Shown: positions 8,876 through 15,917 of the stretch, piece after piece | How positions within the stretch are numbered: the first letter of the stretch is position 1 | Layout: the number at the start of each line of letters is the position of its first letter | From: Sphingobium boeckii | Lineage (GTDB): Bacteria > Pseudomonadota > Alphaproteobacteria > Sphingomonadales > Sphingomonadaceae | Assembly: GCF_014199215.1 (NCBI RefSeq) | Contig: NZ_JACIJC010000003.1 | Span: 372,001-436,000 of the forward strand | DNA length: 64,000 nucleotides | Direction: 5' to 3' | Made by a program: the position numbers and the translations under genes | The notes under the pieces: generated by a model | The model's database searches: none | The model's input: the letters and a program-made list of their open reading frames with translations, nothing else | Told to the model about the DNA's origin: nothing

Positions 8876-10489
8876 GTGACAATCGACGCCAAGCAGGCCG
8901 CCACGGATGATCCGCTGGCGCGCGAAGGGCGTTTCGCCCGGTTTTCGACCGGGTTCAAGCTGTTCCTGATCCTCAGCCTGGCGCTGCTGCCGCTGGGTCT
9001 GATCGCTTTTTTCGCCACGCTCCAATCCAGCCGCACGGCGGATTTGGAACGCCGCGCGCAGGTTCGTATCGCGCTGACGGAAAGCACTCGCAAGATCGCC
9101 ACCACCATTGCCGGAGACATGGCGACGCTGAGCGTGGCCATGAAATCAGTGATCGACCGGCCCGACGATCCTACGATCTGTCCGCGCATCACTGAAATCA
9201 TCGCGGCACAAGGCGGAGAAGCAACTCCCTTTGCCATCTTCGGCCCGGCTTCGGAACCCGTCTGCCGCGCGGGTGCCATCGCCGTATTGCGCCCCAGCAC
9301 TTTGCCGCTCGATCCCAATACCCCCGATGATCTCGAGATCGATGAAGAGGGGCTGACGATCACGGTGCGCAGCGCCAGTGCGTCCGTCGTAAGCGTGCTG
9401 CATTATCCGCGCGCGCTGCTCACCAAATTGGCCACGCCGGGCGGTTTCGATATCGATCACAGTTTCGTCCTGCTGGATCAGGACGAACGCACTGCGTTGA
9501 CCGAGCGCAGCATCGGCGGCGGCATGGCGGGATCGGATACATTGTCCGCACCCATCGGCACCACGGGGATGACGGCCGAAATCAACGTGGCGCGGCAGGA
9601 TTTCAGCGCGGCGGAAATTCTCGCCATCCTGCTGCCCTTGATCATGTGGGCGTCGGCCGCCGCCATCGGCTGGGCGGTGGTGGACCGGCTGCTGATCAGG
9701 CCGCTCAAGCTGCTCGAACGCGATGTATCGGCCTATCGACCCGGTGAAATCGTCGATTCGCTGGCGGGCATGACGACCCCCGCCTTCGAACTGCGCCAAC
9801 TTGCGAACACTTTTCACACGATCACCGAGCGGATCTCGCTGCATGAAGGCGAGCTTGCCGAAGGGCTGGCGCGGCAGACCCGGCTGACGCGCGAGGTCCA
9901 TCACCGCGTGAAAAACAATCTCCAGGTGGTGGCCAGCCTGATCAATCTGCACGCGCGCGGCGTGGACAATCCCGAGGTGGCGCGCGCCTATGGCTCGATC
10001 CAGCGCCGCGTCGATGCGCTCGCTGTGGTGCACCGCAATCATTTCGCCGAACTTGAGGACAATCGCGGCGTCGGCTTGCGCCCGCTGATCGGCGAACTGG
10101 CACAGGGGCTGCGCGCTTCGGTGTCGGAAGGGATGACGGGGCCGACGATGGCGCTCGATATCCAGCCCGTTTATGTGAGTCAGGATGTCGCCGTGCCGGT
10201 GTCGTTCCTGCTCACCGAACTGTTCGAGCTGGCGATGACGGCATTGCCCGATGCGCGCGTGGCGATCAGTCTCGCCGCCTCCGTGCCGGGCAAGGCGCGG
10301 CTCGAAGTGCGGTCTGACGCCCTGATCGGATCCCCGGCGCTGATGGCGGGCCTTGAAGGCCGCTATGGCCGCGTGCTCGAAGGCTTGTCCCGCCAGCTCC
10401 GTTCCCCCTTCGACCGCGATCTCGAAAACGGCGTGTTTGCGCTGGAAATCCCGATCGTCGCACAGGATGATGTAGGGTCAGGCGACTGA
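8876..10489 (+). CDS. phyP: PhyP-like HisKA_2 sensor kinase with degenerate ATPase domain
   Basis: A 537-residue membrane sensor. The first helix is at about 27-48, then a periplasmic sensor domain of about 195 residues, a second helix near 247-269, a HAMP-like linker, and a HisKA_2 dimerisation domain with the phospho-acceptor in HHRVKNNLQVVASL (His343). The C-terminal ATPase region lacks the usual N box asparagine (ELFELAMTAL replaces an ELxxNA pattern) and no DxGxG-type G1 box is visible. In Sphingomonas sp. Fr1 the homologous protein PhyP beside nepR acts as a negative regulator of PhyR; the missing ATP-binding residues fit a phosphatase here. GTG start 5 bases after nepR, so the pair is probably co-transcribed. 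Confidence 0.85.
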   Translation: MTIDAKQAATDDPLAREGRFARFSTGFKLFLILSLALLPLGLIAFFATLQSSRTADLERRAQVRIALTESTRKIATTIAGDMATLSVAMKSVIDRPDDPTICPRITEIIAAQGGEATPFAIFGPASEPVCRAGAIAVLRPSTLPLDPNTPDDLEIDEEGLTITVRSASASVVSVLHYPRALLTKLATPGGFDIDHSFVLLDQDERTALTERSIGGGMAGSDTLSAPIGTTGMTAEINVARQDFSAAEILAILLPLIMWASAAAIGWAVVDRLLIRPLKLLERDVSAYRPGEIVDSLAGMTTPAFELRQLANTFHTITERISLHEGELAEGLARQTRLTREVHHRVKNNLQVVASLINLHARGVDNPEVARAYGSIQRRVDALAVVHRNHFAELEDNRGVGLRPLIGELAQGLRASVSEGMTGPTMALDIQPVYVSQDVAVPVSFLLTELFELAMTALPDARVAISLAASVPGKARLEVRSDALIGSPALMAGLEGRYGRVLEGLSRQLRSPFDRDLENGVFALEIPIVAQDDVGSGD

Positions 10490-10543
10490 AAACTAACAAT
10501 TATTGCGGTTGAAAAAATAAAATAAAATAATCCTCTTTTTCAA

Positions 10544-10568
10544 GGAACCTTCAGAACCCTTGCTTGTT
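10544..10568 (+). promoter_or_regulatory. EcfG-type promoter of a putative small RNA
   Basis: GGAAC at 10544-10548, exactly 16 bases, then TGTT at 10565-10568. This is the same -35, spacer length and -10 as the nepR promoter in this locus. The predicted start lies near 10574-10578, right at the base of the first hairpin of the RNA below, and no open frame starts within the next 190 bases. Confidence 0.65.
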
Positions 10569-10574
10569 TTATAC

Positions 10575-10678
10575 TTCGGATAGCGACCTTTTGCCCCCCC
10601 GCTCTCGCTATCCAAGACACGGGCTCGGACTTGCTAACCCCCTCCCCCCCGGTGGCAAGTCCGAGCCCATTTTCTTTT
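10575..10678 (+). ncRNA. Putative general-stress small RNA with two C-loop hairpins
   Basis: The segment after the EcfG-type promoter folds into two perfect hairpins. The first has 9-bp arms at 10578-10586 and 10605-10613, with seven C in the loop (10594-10600). The second has 14-bp arms at 10621-10634 and 10655-10668 with a loop of nearly all C (10638-10650), followed by a T-rich tract 10670-10678, which fits an intrinsic terminator. There is no plausible reading frame. C-rich loops able to pair with Shine-Dalgarno sequences are known in stress small RNAs such as Caulobacter GsrN, which is also EcfG-controlled; homology to GsrN is not claimed. Alternatively the second hairpin could be just the terminator of nepR-phyP. 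Confidence 0.6.
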
Positions 10679-10698
10679 ATTTCCAGATATTTCGTTGC

Positions 10699-10723
10699 GG
10701 AACCGATTCGCTTTTCAAACATT
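10699..10723 (+). promoter_or_regulatory. Weak candidate EcfG-type promoter of the entericidin-like gene
   Basis: GGAAC at 10699-10703, 16 bases, then CATT at 10720-10723. The -35 and spacer are right, but the -10 has A where G is strongly conserved. It lies 50 bases upstream of the lipopeptide gene. The locus makes it plausible; the sequence alone does not prove it. Confidence 0.3.
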
Positions 10724-10773
10724 TGGAAAGGGGTGGCATCGCTTTGGTGCGCCGCTGATTTCGGAGATATCCT

Positions 10774-10902
10774 ATGGTTCGCAAATATCTGGCCCTGGCC
10801 CTTGTCGCCAGCTCGCTCCTCGTCACCGCTTGCAACACCGTCAAGGGTGCTGGTCGCGACGTTGAATCCGTCGGCCAGGCTGGTTCGGAAGTGATCAACT
10901 AA
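10774..10902 (+). CDS. Entericidin-like small lipoprotein
   Basis: A 42-residue peptide with a positively charged start (MVRKYLA), a hydrophobic stretch and the lipobox LVTAC with lipidated Cys20, then a short glycine-rich tail (NTVKGAGRDVESVGQAGSEV). This is the pattern of the entericidin A/B family: tiny stress-linked lipoproteins of the cell envelope. An SD-like GGAG lies 8 bases before the ATG. It is followed by a strong intrinsic terminator. Its position next to the stress sigma locus suggests stress regulation. Too short for sequence-scale certainty, but the lipobox and tail are characteristic. Confidence 0.8.
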   Translation: MVRKYLALALVASSLLVTACNTVKGAGRDVESVGQAGSEVIN

Positions 10903-10925
10903 AACCGGCTTATTCAGCCGATGCA

Positions 10926-10957
10926 AAGCCCGTCTCTCCCCGGAGAGGCGGGCTTTT
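10926..10957. terminator. Bidirectional intrinsic terminator between the lipoprotein gene and tatC
   Basis: Arms at 10926-10939 and 10942-10955 pair with one mismatch (AAGCCCG and CTCTCC against their complements) around a two-base loop, flanked by A-rich and T-rich ends. It lies between convergent genes: 23 bases after the entericidin-like stop and directly at the tatC stop, so it can serve both. Confidence 0.8.
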
Positions 10958-11746
10958 CTATGCGTCGGTCGATGGCGTGATTGCGGTGGATTCCGAAGCC
11001 GAAGCCTTGGCGCGCCGCTTCTCGGTGATCCAGATCGTTACCAGCGTGAGCTCATAGAGCAGCACCAGCGGGATCGCGAGCATAAGCTGGGAGACGACAT
11101 CAGGCGGCGTGAAGATCGCCGCGATCACGAACGCAACCACCACCATATAGCGCCGCAGCCCGATCAACTGGGTGCGGGTGACGATTCCGGCGCGCTCCAG
11201 CAGCATGATCAAAACCGGCATCAGGAAAGCGACGCCGAAAGCCATGATGAACTGCATCGTGAAGGACAGATAATTGCCGACCGCAGGCAGCGCTTCCTGC
11301 TCGATCCCGCCCAGATCGCCCTGATAGCTGAGCAGGAATTTAAGGGCCATCGGGATGGCGAAATAATAGGCCAGAGACGCGCCTGCGATGAACAGGATCG
11401 GCGTGGCAAACAGGAAGGGCAGCAGTGCCCGCTTTTCCTTGCGATACAGGCCAGGCGCCACGAACAGCCAGATTTGCGTGGCGATCACGGGAAAGGCGAT
11501 CATCGCAGCCGCGAACAGCGCCACCTTCACCTGAACGAAAAACGCCTCGAATACCTGGGTGTAGATGATCTTGCCCTGCCCGGCCTGCACCAGCGGCTGC
11601 ACCAGGAAGGAAAAGATCGGGGATGCAAAATAAAAGCAGACCAGAAACGCCACGAGCAGCGCGCTCACGGCCCAGAGCATCCGGCGACGCAGCTCGATCA
11701 GATGATCGAGCAAAGGCGCGCGGCTGTCGTCAATCTCTTCGCTCAT
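10958..11746 (-). CDS. tatC: Sec-independent protein translocase subunit TatC
   Basis: Core receptor of the twin-arginine translocase, which exports folded proteins. The 262-residue protein has the usual six hydrophobic segments and the N-terminal signature PLLDHLIELRRRMLWA, whose glutamate helps bind the RR motif. The start overlaps the tatB stop by four bases. The order tatA-tatB-tatC matches the standard operon. A candidate substrate in this window is the serine hydrolase at 51.8-53.1 kb. Confidence 0.95.
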   Translation of the reverse strand: MSEEIDDSRAPLLDHLIELRRRMLWAVSALLVAFLVCFYFASPIFSFLVQPLVQAGQGKIIYTQVFEAFFVQVKVALFAAAMIAFPVIATQIWLFVAPGLYRKEKRALLPFLFATPILFIAGASLAYYFAIPMALKFLLSYQGDLGGIEQEALPAVGNYLSFTMQFIMAFGVAFLMPVLIMLLERAGIVTRTQLIGLRRYMVVVAFVIAAIFTPPDVVSQLMLAIPLVLLYELTLVTIWITEKRRAKASASESTAITPSTDA

Positions 11747-12189
11747 GCCTTTTTCGTCCGCTTTGGCTTGGGCGCGCCCTCGGGGAGCGGCATGGGCAAC
11801 ATGGCCGGCGCATCCGGGGCCGCGGGGGCCGATGCCGCTGTCGCGGCCATCACGACAGGTTCGGATGGGATCGGGGCGATCGCGTCCTCCACGGGTTCAG
11901 GCACCACCACCAGATCGGGCGCAGGATCGGCAATTGTATCCGCGGGGGGATCAGCGGGATGTTCGCTCATGATGCGCGCATTTTCCTCGCGCCACTTCTT
12001 TTCCATTTCCTCAAGCTCGGCTTCGCGCACCATCGTATCGAAACCGGCGCGAAAATGCCGCGCCACGCCGCGCGCCCGGCCGACCCAATGGCCCACCACG
12101 CGCATCGCCTTAGGAAGATCCTTGGGGCCGATCACCAGCAGGGCGACGACCGCGCACAGCAGCAATTCGGTAGGGGCAATATCGAACAT
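11743..12189 (-). CDS. tatB: Sec-independent protein translocase subunit TatB
   Basis: Forms the substrate-binding complex with TatC. The N-terminus MFDIAPTELLLCAVVALLVIGP is a membrane helix followed by the glycine-proline hinge, then an amphipathic helix (LPKAMRVVGHWVGRARG). The tail is proline- and alanine-rich and poorly conserved, as usual. 148 residues. Its stop overlaps tatC (ATGA). It is separated from tatA by a 138-base gap filled by a dispersed palindromic repeat. Confidence 0.93.
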   Translation of the reverse strand: MFDIAPTELLLCAVVALLVIGPKDLPKAMRVVGHWVGRARGVARHFRAGFDTMVREAELEEMEKKWREENARIMSEHPADPPADTIADPAPDLVVVPEPVEDAIAPIPSEPVVMAATAASAPAAPDAPAMLPMPLPEGAPKPKRTKKA

Positions 12190-12228
12190 ACAGGTCGGCG
12201 ACCCTTAAAAGCCGTGAGGTGAAGCACC

Positions 12229-12313
12229 GTTACCCTGAACTTGCCGAAGGGCTTCCCTTTTTCTTTCCCAAGTGAAGAAAGATAAGGGCTTCGACAGGTT
12301 CAGCCTGAACGGA
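12229..12313. repeat. Dispersed palindromic repeat, family A, between tatA and tatB
   Basis: Two inverted arms read CCTGAACTTGCCGAAGGGC and GGGCTTCGACAGGTTCAGCC around a loop of about 30 bases. The same core (TTCAGGCTGAGCCTGTCGAAGCC and variants) recurs at 35.73-35.82, 49.84-50.03 and 61.26-61.34 kb, so this is a dispersed sphingomonad repeat rather than an operon-specific site. It could form a large hairpin in the tatABC transcript. Confidence 0.75.
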
Positions 12314-12327
12314 CCGGGGCGCGTCGC

Positions 12328-12564
12328 TTAATTGACGTCCTTGCTCACGGGCGCTGGATCGACCACCGGATCCGCCGTCCGCTGGCCTTCGATGCGCGGC
12401 GCGACGATCGGCTTGGGCGATTCCTCTTCCTCGGCCATGCCCTTCTTGAAGCTCTTTATGCCCTTGGCGACATCGCCCATCATGTCGGAAAAGCGGCCTT
12501 TCCCGAACAGCAGCATCACGATGATGCCGACGATCAGCCAATGCCAGATGCTCAGACTACCCAT
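12328..12564 (-). CDS. tatA: Sec-independent protein translocase subunit TatA
   Basis: The pore or membrane-weakening subunit of the Tat translocase. [20 protein letters not shown] is the membrane helix, followed by the [23 protein letters not shown] amphipathic helix (split only for description). 78 residues, typical. First gene of the Tat set; scpB lies 91 bases upstream on the same strand. Confidence 0.95.
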   Translation of the reverse strand: MGSLSIWHWLIVGIIVMLLFGKGRFSDMMGDVAKGIKSFKKGMAEEEESPKPIVAPRIEGQRTADPVVDPAPVSKDVN

Positions 12565-12655
12565 TTAATTTCTCCTCGATGCAGGACATGCGCGAAAGCG
12601 AAGCGGGCGCTTTGGGGCAGGATCGTGCAAGAATGATGACAATCATAAACTCTAT

Positions 12656-13249
12656 CTAGTCGCTATCGCCGGCGCTTTCCAGTTCGGCTTGCTCCGTATC
12701 CAAATCGAGCATGGCGATATCGATCGGATCCAGCAGACCTGCCGCACGCAGATCGTCAATGCCCGGCAGATCCTTGCGGCTCTCCAACCCGAAATGCGCC
12801 AGGAAATCAGGGGTCGTGGCATAGATGAGCGGTCGTCCCGGCACTTCGCGGCGGCCCGCCGGGCGCACCCATCCGGCCTCCATCAAAACGTCCAGCGTGC
12901 CCTTGGAAATCTGCACGCCGCGGATCGCCTCGATCTCCGCGCGGCTCACGGGCTCGTGATAGGCGATGATCGCCAGAGTCTCTATGCCCGCGCGACTCAG
13001 CTTTTTGGGCTCTTCGCGCTCGCGCCGCAGGATATGCGCCAGATCGGGTGCGGTCTGGAACAGCCAGCGCCCGCCCCGCTCCACCAGTTCCACACCGCGC
13101 CCGGCATAATCCTGCCGCAGAGTCTCCAGCGCGCGCTTCACATCCGCGTCCGCGCCGATATGCGCGCGCAGTTCGTTCAGGGCCAGCGGTTCCTCGGCGG
13201 CGAACAAGGCCGCCTCGACGGCGCGGGCCAGATCATCGGGCGGGTTCAT
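12656..13249 (-). CDS. scpB: Condensin kleisin-associated subunit ScpB
   Basis: A winged-helix protein that binds the kleisin ScpA and regulates the SMC condensin. The conserved core is visible: VEAALFAAEEPL near the start, then LSRAGIETLAIIAYHEPVSR and EIEAIRGVQISKGTLDVL. 197 residues. The ATG overlaps the scpA stop by four bases. The partner smc gene is in the same window at 56.3 kb. Confidence 0.94.
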   Translation of the reverse strand: MNPPDDLARAVEAALFAAEEPLALNELRAHIGADADVKRALETLRQDYAGRGVELVERGGRWLFQTAPDLAHILRREREEPKKLSRAGIETLAIIAYHEPVSRAEIEAIRGVQISKGTLDVLMEAGWVRPAGRREVPGRPLIYATTPDFLAHFGLESRKDLPGIDDLRAAGLLDPIDIAMLDLDTEQAELESAGDSD

Positions 13250-14010
13250 GCGGTGGCCCTCAGATAGAGCGGCGCGAAAGCGTCATTCTGTTTCAGATGC
13301 ACCTTTCCCTGCCGCGCCAGTTCAAGCGCCGCGACGAAGCTGGAGGCGAGCGCCGAACGGTGCAGCGGGCCTTCCAGCCCCTCGGGCAGAAATCGGCCGA
13401 TCTCCGCCCAGTCGATCATCTCGCCGATCAACCGCTCCACGCGTTGGAGCGCGGCGTCCAGCGTCATGACGGGACGGCGCGAGACATGGTGATAGGCCGG
13501 TGCCGTGCGCGCCTTGATCTGGCCATAAGCGGAGATCAGCGCGAAGAGATCGGCCTGCCACAGGCTCTTGCGCACCGTCCGCAACCCTTCCGGTTCACCA
13601 CGCGGGAAGACGTCGCGGCCCAGCCGGTCCCGCCCCATCAGCCGCGCCCCCGCCTCGCGCATGGCGTTCAGCCGTTGCAGCCGAAGCTGGAGTCTCAGCG
13701 CCAGTTCCTCGGGACTGGGATCCACCGTCTCGTCGCGCGGCAGCAACAGGCAGGATTTGAGATAGGCCAGCCAGGCCGCCATCACCAGATAATCCGCCGC
13801 AATCTCCAGCTTCAAAGCCTTGGCTTCATTCAGGAAATTCAGATATTGCTCGACCAGCGCCAAGATCGAGATTTCGCGCAGATCCACCTTCTGCACGCGC
13901 GCGAGCGACAGCAGCAGATCGAGCGGCCCCTCCCACCCATCCAGGTTGAGCGTCAGCGTATCGCCACCCCATTCGGGGGAATCTTCGAAAAGCGCGTCCT
14001 GCTGGATCAT
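13246..14010 (-). CDS. scpA: Condensin kleisin subunit ScpA
   Basis: The kleisin that bridges SMC heads. The family start LNLDGWEGPLDLLLSLARV is clear, and the C-terminal winged helix contains LIGEMIDWAEIGRFLPEG and ALASSFVAALELARQGKV. About 254 residues. I start at the ATG at 14010 (MIQQDALFED); a GTG five codons upstream at 14025 is possible. The end overlaps scpB by four bases. Confidence 0.93.
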   Translation of the reverse strand: MIQQDALFEDSPEWGGDTLTLNLDGWEGPLDLLLSLARVQKVDLREISILALVEQYLNFLNEAKALKLEIAADYLVMAAWLAYLKSCLLLPRDETVDPSPEELALRLQLRLQRLNAMREAGARLMGRDRLGRDVFPRGEPEGLRTVRKSLWQADLFALISAYGQIKARTAPAYHHVSRRPVMTLDAALQRVERLIGEMIDWAEIGRFLPEGLEGPLHRSALASSFVAALELARQGKVHLKQNDAFAPLYLRATA

Positions 14011-14068
14011 GGGCCGTTTATGCACCGCTGCCGGGACGAGTCGAGACTACACATGCGCTAAAATGAAT

Positions 14069-14142
14069 CCGTTTGTCCCGAGCGAAGTCGAGGGACGTGG
14101 TGCAGGGGACAGACGTCCCTCGACTTCGCTCGGGACAGGCGG
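14069..14142. repeat. Dispersed palindromic repeat, family B, between nagZ and scpA
   Basis: Inverted arms at 14071-14098 (TTTGTCCCGAGCGAAGTCGA core) and about 14112-14139 (its near-perfect complement) with a short loop. The same element recurs at 27.99-28.10, 33.05-33.12 and 59.77-59.84 kb, so it is a family of roughly 75-105 base palindromes. Here it occupies the only gap between nagZ and scpA. Confidence 0.8.
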
Positions 14143-14152
14143 TGACACGGGG

Positions 14153-15163
14153 TCACGCATAACCCAGCAAAGCATCTCGCTTGCCGGCCAGTGCCGCATA
14201 ATCGCCCGGTGGCCTCTCGTCCGTCACCCCGGCCATCGCCCGCTCCAGCCTTGCCAGCGACACCGCGCTCATATCGTCCAGCGCCTCCGCGATCTGGGCC
14301 ATCTCGTCAAACCGGCCCCAGCAATCCAGCGCCGCATCACAGCCTGCCGCGACCACGCCCGCGGCCTTTTCGGCCGGCGTGCCGGAGAGCGCCTTCATGT
14401 CGATATCGTCGGACATCAAGAATCCGTCAAAGCCGATCCGCCCGCGAATGATCTCCTCGATCACGCGCGGGGAGAGGCTGGCGGGGCGGTCCTTGTCCCA
14501 CGCGGTGTAGACCACATGCGCGGTCATCCCCATCGGCGCAGTCTTCAAGGTCTTGAACGGCGCGAGATCGCTTTCCAGCTCCGCGTCAGACGCGGTGACA
14601 ACGGGCAATTCCAGATGGCTGTCCGCCATCGCGCGGCCATGACCGGGCATATGCTTCACCACGCCGACGCAGCCGCCCCGCTTCAATCCATCCAGCACCG
14701 CGCGGCCCAGCGCCGCGACGCGCATCGGATCCGTGCCAAAGGCGCGGTCCCCGATGATGTCATTCGCGCCGGGCTGACGCACATCCAGCAACGGCAGGCA
14801 ATCCACCGTGACGCCCGCTTGCCGGAGCGTGATCGCAATCGCCTCCGCATTGGCGCGCGCCGCCTCGATCGCCGACGCCGGCGCGACATCATAAAGCGCC
14901 CCGAAGGGGGCACCCGCCGGCGGGAAGGCGGGCCAGAACGGCGGCTGCATCCGCGCGACACGACCGCCTTCCTGATCGATCAGGATCGGCAGATTTTGGC
15001 GGCCGTCCAGCGCGCGTAATGAGTCCGTCAGCGCACGGAGCTGATCCGGATCGCCGACGTTGCGCTTGAACAGGATATAGCCCGCCGGCCGTGCCGCCGC
15101 AAACAGCGCACGCTCGTCCACGGTCAGCGTCAGGCCGGAAAGGCCGAAGATGACCGGCTTCAT
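14153..15163 (-). CDS. nagZ: Beta-N-acetylhexosaminidase NagZ
   Basis: A cytoplasmic glycoside hydrolase of family GH3 that removes GlcNAc from recycled anhydro-muropeptides. Family motifs are LIDQEGGRVARM, KHMPGHG (with the catalytic-loop histidine) and the nucleophile aspartate in MSDDIDM. 336 residues, normal length, no signal peptide. It sits between the SPOR protein and scpA; NagZ activity can feed AmpG/AmpR-type beta-lactamase induction in other bacteria, but no such genes are seen here. Confidence 0.94.
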   Translation of the reverse strand: MKPVIFGLSGLTLTVDERALFAAARPAGYILFKRNVGDPDQLRALTDSLRALDGRQNLPILIDQEGGRVARMQPPFWPAFPPAGAPFGALYDVAPASAIEAARANAEAIAITLRQAGVTVDCLPLLDVRQPGANDIIGDRAFGTDPMRVAALGRAVLDGLKRGGCVGVVKHMPGHGRAMADSHLELPVVTASDAELESDLAPFKTLKTAPMGMTAHVVYTAWDKDRPASLSPRVIEEIIRGRIGFDGFLMSDDIDMKALSGTPAEKAAGVVAAGCDAALDCWGRFDEMAQIAEALDDMSAVSLARLERAMAGVTDERPPGDYAALAGKRDALLGYA

Positions 15164-15179
15164 CGCGCGTGTGCCCCGC

Positions 15180-15917
15180 TTATTGGACGAGACAGGTTTC
15201 GCCCGCCGCCTTCAGCTTGCCGCAAAGCGCCGAAGCCGCCGCGCCTGATCCGGCATCGGTGCGCAAGCGATAGACGGTGCCGCTTGCGCCGGGAACGGGA
15301 ACAACAATCTTGGAAAAAGGCGCAAGATAGTTGAAGCGCTTGGTGAGATTGGCCCAGACCTGATTGGCCTTGGCCTCCGTCCCAAAGGCACCAAACTGCA
15401 CCTGACTGCCGCGCGCGCCGGACGCCACGGGCGCGGCAACGGGCCGGGTTGCGACGGGCGCAGCCAGCTTGCCAGCATCGGCCACCTTGGTGCTGACGGC
15501 TGCCGCGGGCGGCGTCACCGGCTTGGCGACCACGGGGGCTGGCTTGGTGACGGCCACGGGTGCTTCGGGCAGCGCATTGGTGTCGATCTGCGCGCCGCCT
15601 TCCGCGCCGTCGCTGGTGGCAAAGGCGGCGTCGCCCTGCCCTTCCACCTTCATGCCGCCGGCATCGTCGGGCTTCACCTTATAGTCACCCGCAGGCGCAG
15701 CGATCACGGCGCCATCCCCTTCGGTGCTGCTGCCGCGATTCTTGAGCCAATAAGCCCCGCCGACGACAAGGCCGAGCAGGATCAGGGCGATGATCAGCCC
15801 GCCGATGAGCTTACCCGAATTGATGCCGCTTTCGGGATCTTCATCCTCCACGGCCTCCAGCCAGGGCAGGCGATCCTCATCACGCAAATTCAGTCCGTCG
15901 CGATCCACATCCGTCAT
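15180..15917 (-). CDS. SPOR-domain membrane protein
   Basis: A bitopic inner-membrane protein: a short acidic cytoplasmic start, one helix (about 41-63, IGGLIIALILLGLVVGGAYW), a long alanine/proline/valine-rich periplasmic linker, and a C-terminal SPOR domain (VQFGAFGTEAKANQVWANL). SPOR domains bind glycan strands lacking stem peptides at division sites. The ATG at 15917 overlaps the argS stop by one base (TGATG); a GTG one codon upstream is an alternative. Position between argS and nagZ is conserved in sphingomonads. Confidence 0.87.
   Translation of the reverse strand: MTDVDRDGLNLRDEDRLPWLEAVEDEDPESGINSGKLIGGLIIALILLGLVVGGAYWLKNRGSSTEGDGAVIAAPAGDYKVKPDDAGGMKVEGQGDAAFATSDGAEGGAQIDTNALPEAPVAVTKPAPVVAKPVTPPAAAVSTKVADAGKLAAPVATRPVAAPVASGARGSQVQFGAFGTEAKANQVWANLTKRFNYLAPFSKIVVPVPGASGTVYRLRTDAGSGAAASALCGKLKAAGETCLVQ

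Noticed and set aside
10490-10773. Small protein gene instead of an RNA
   Set aside because: Frames in this stretch are short, start without an SD and cross the hairpin arms; no coding signature.
12229-12313. CRISPR-like array
   Set aside because: Repeats are single inverted pairs scattered across the window, not regularly spaced direct repeats; no cas genes.
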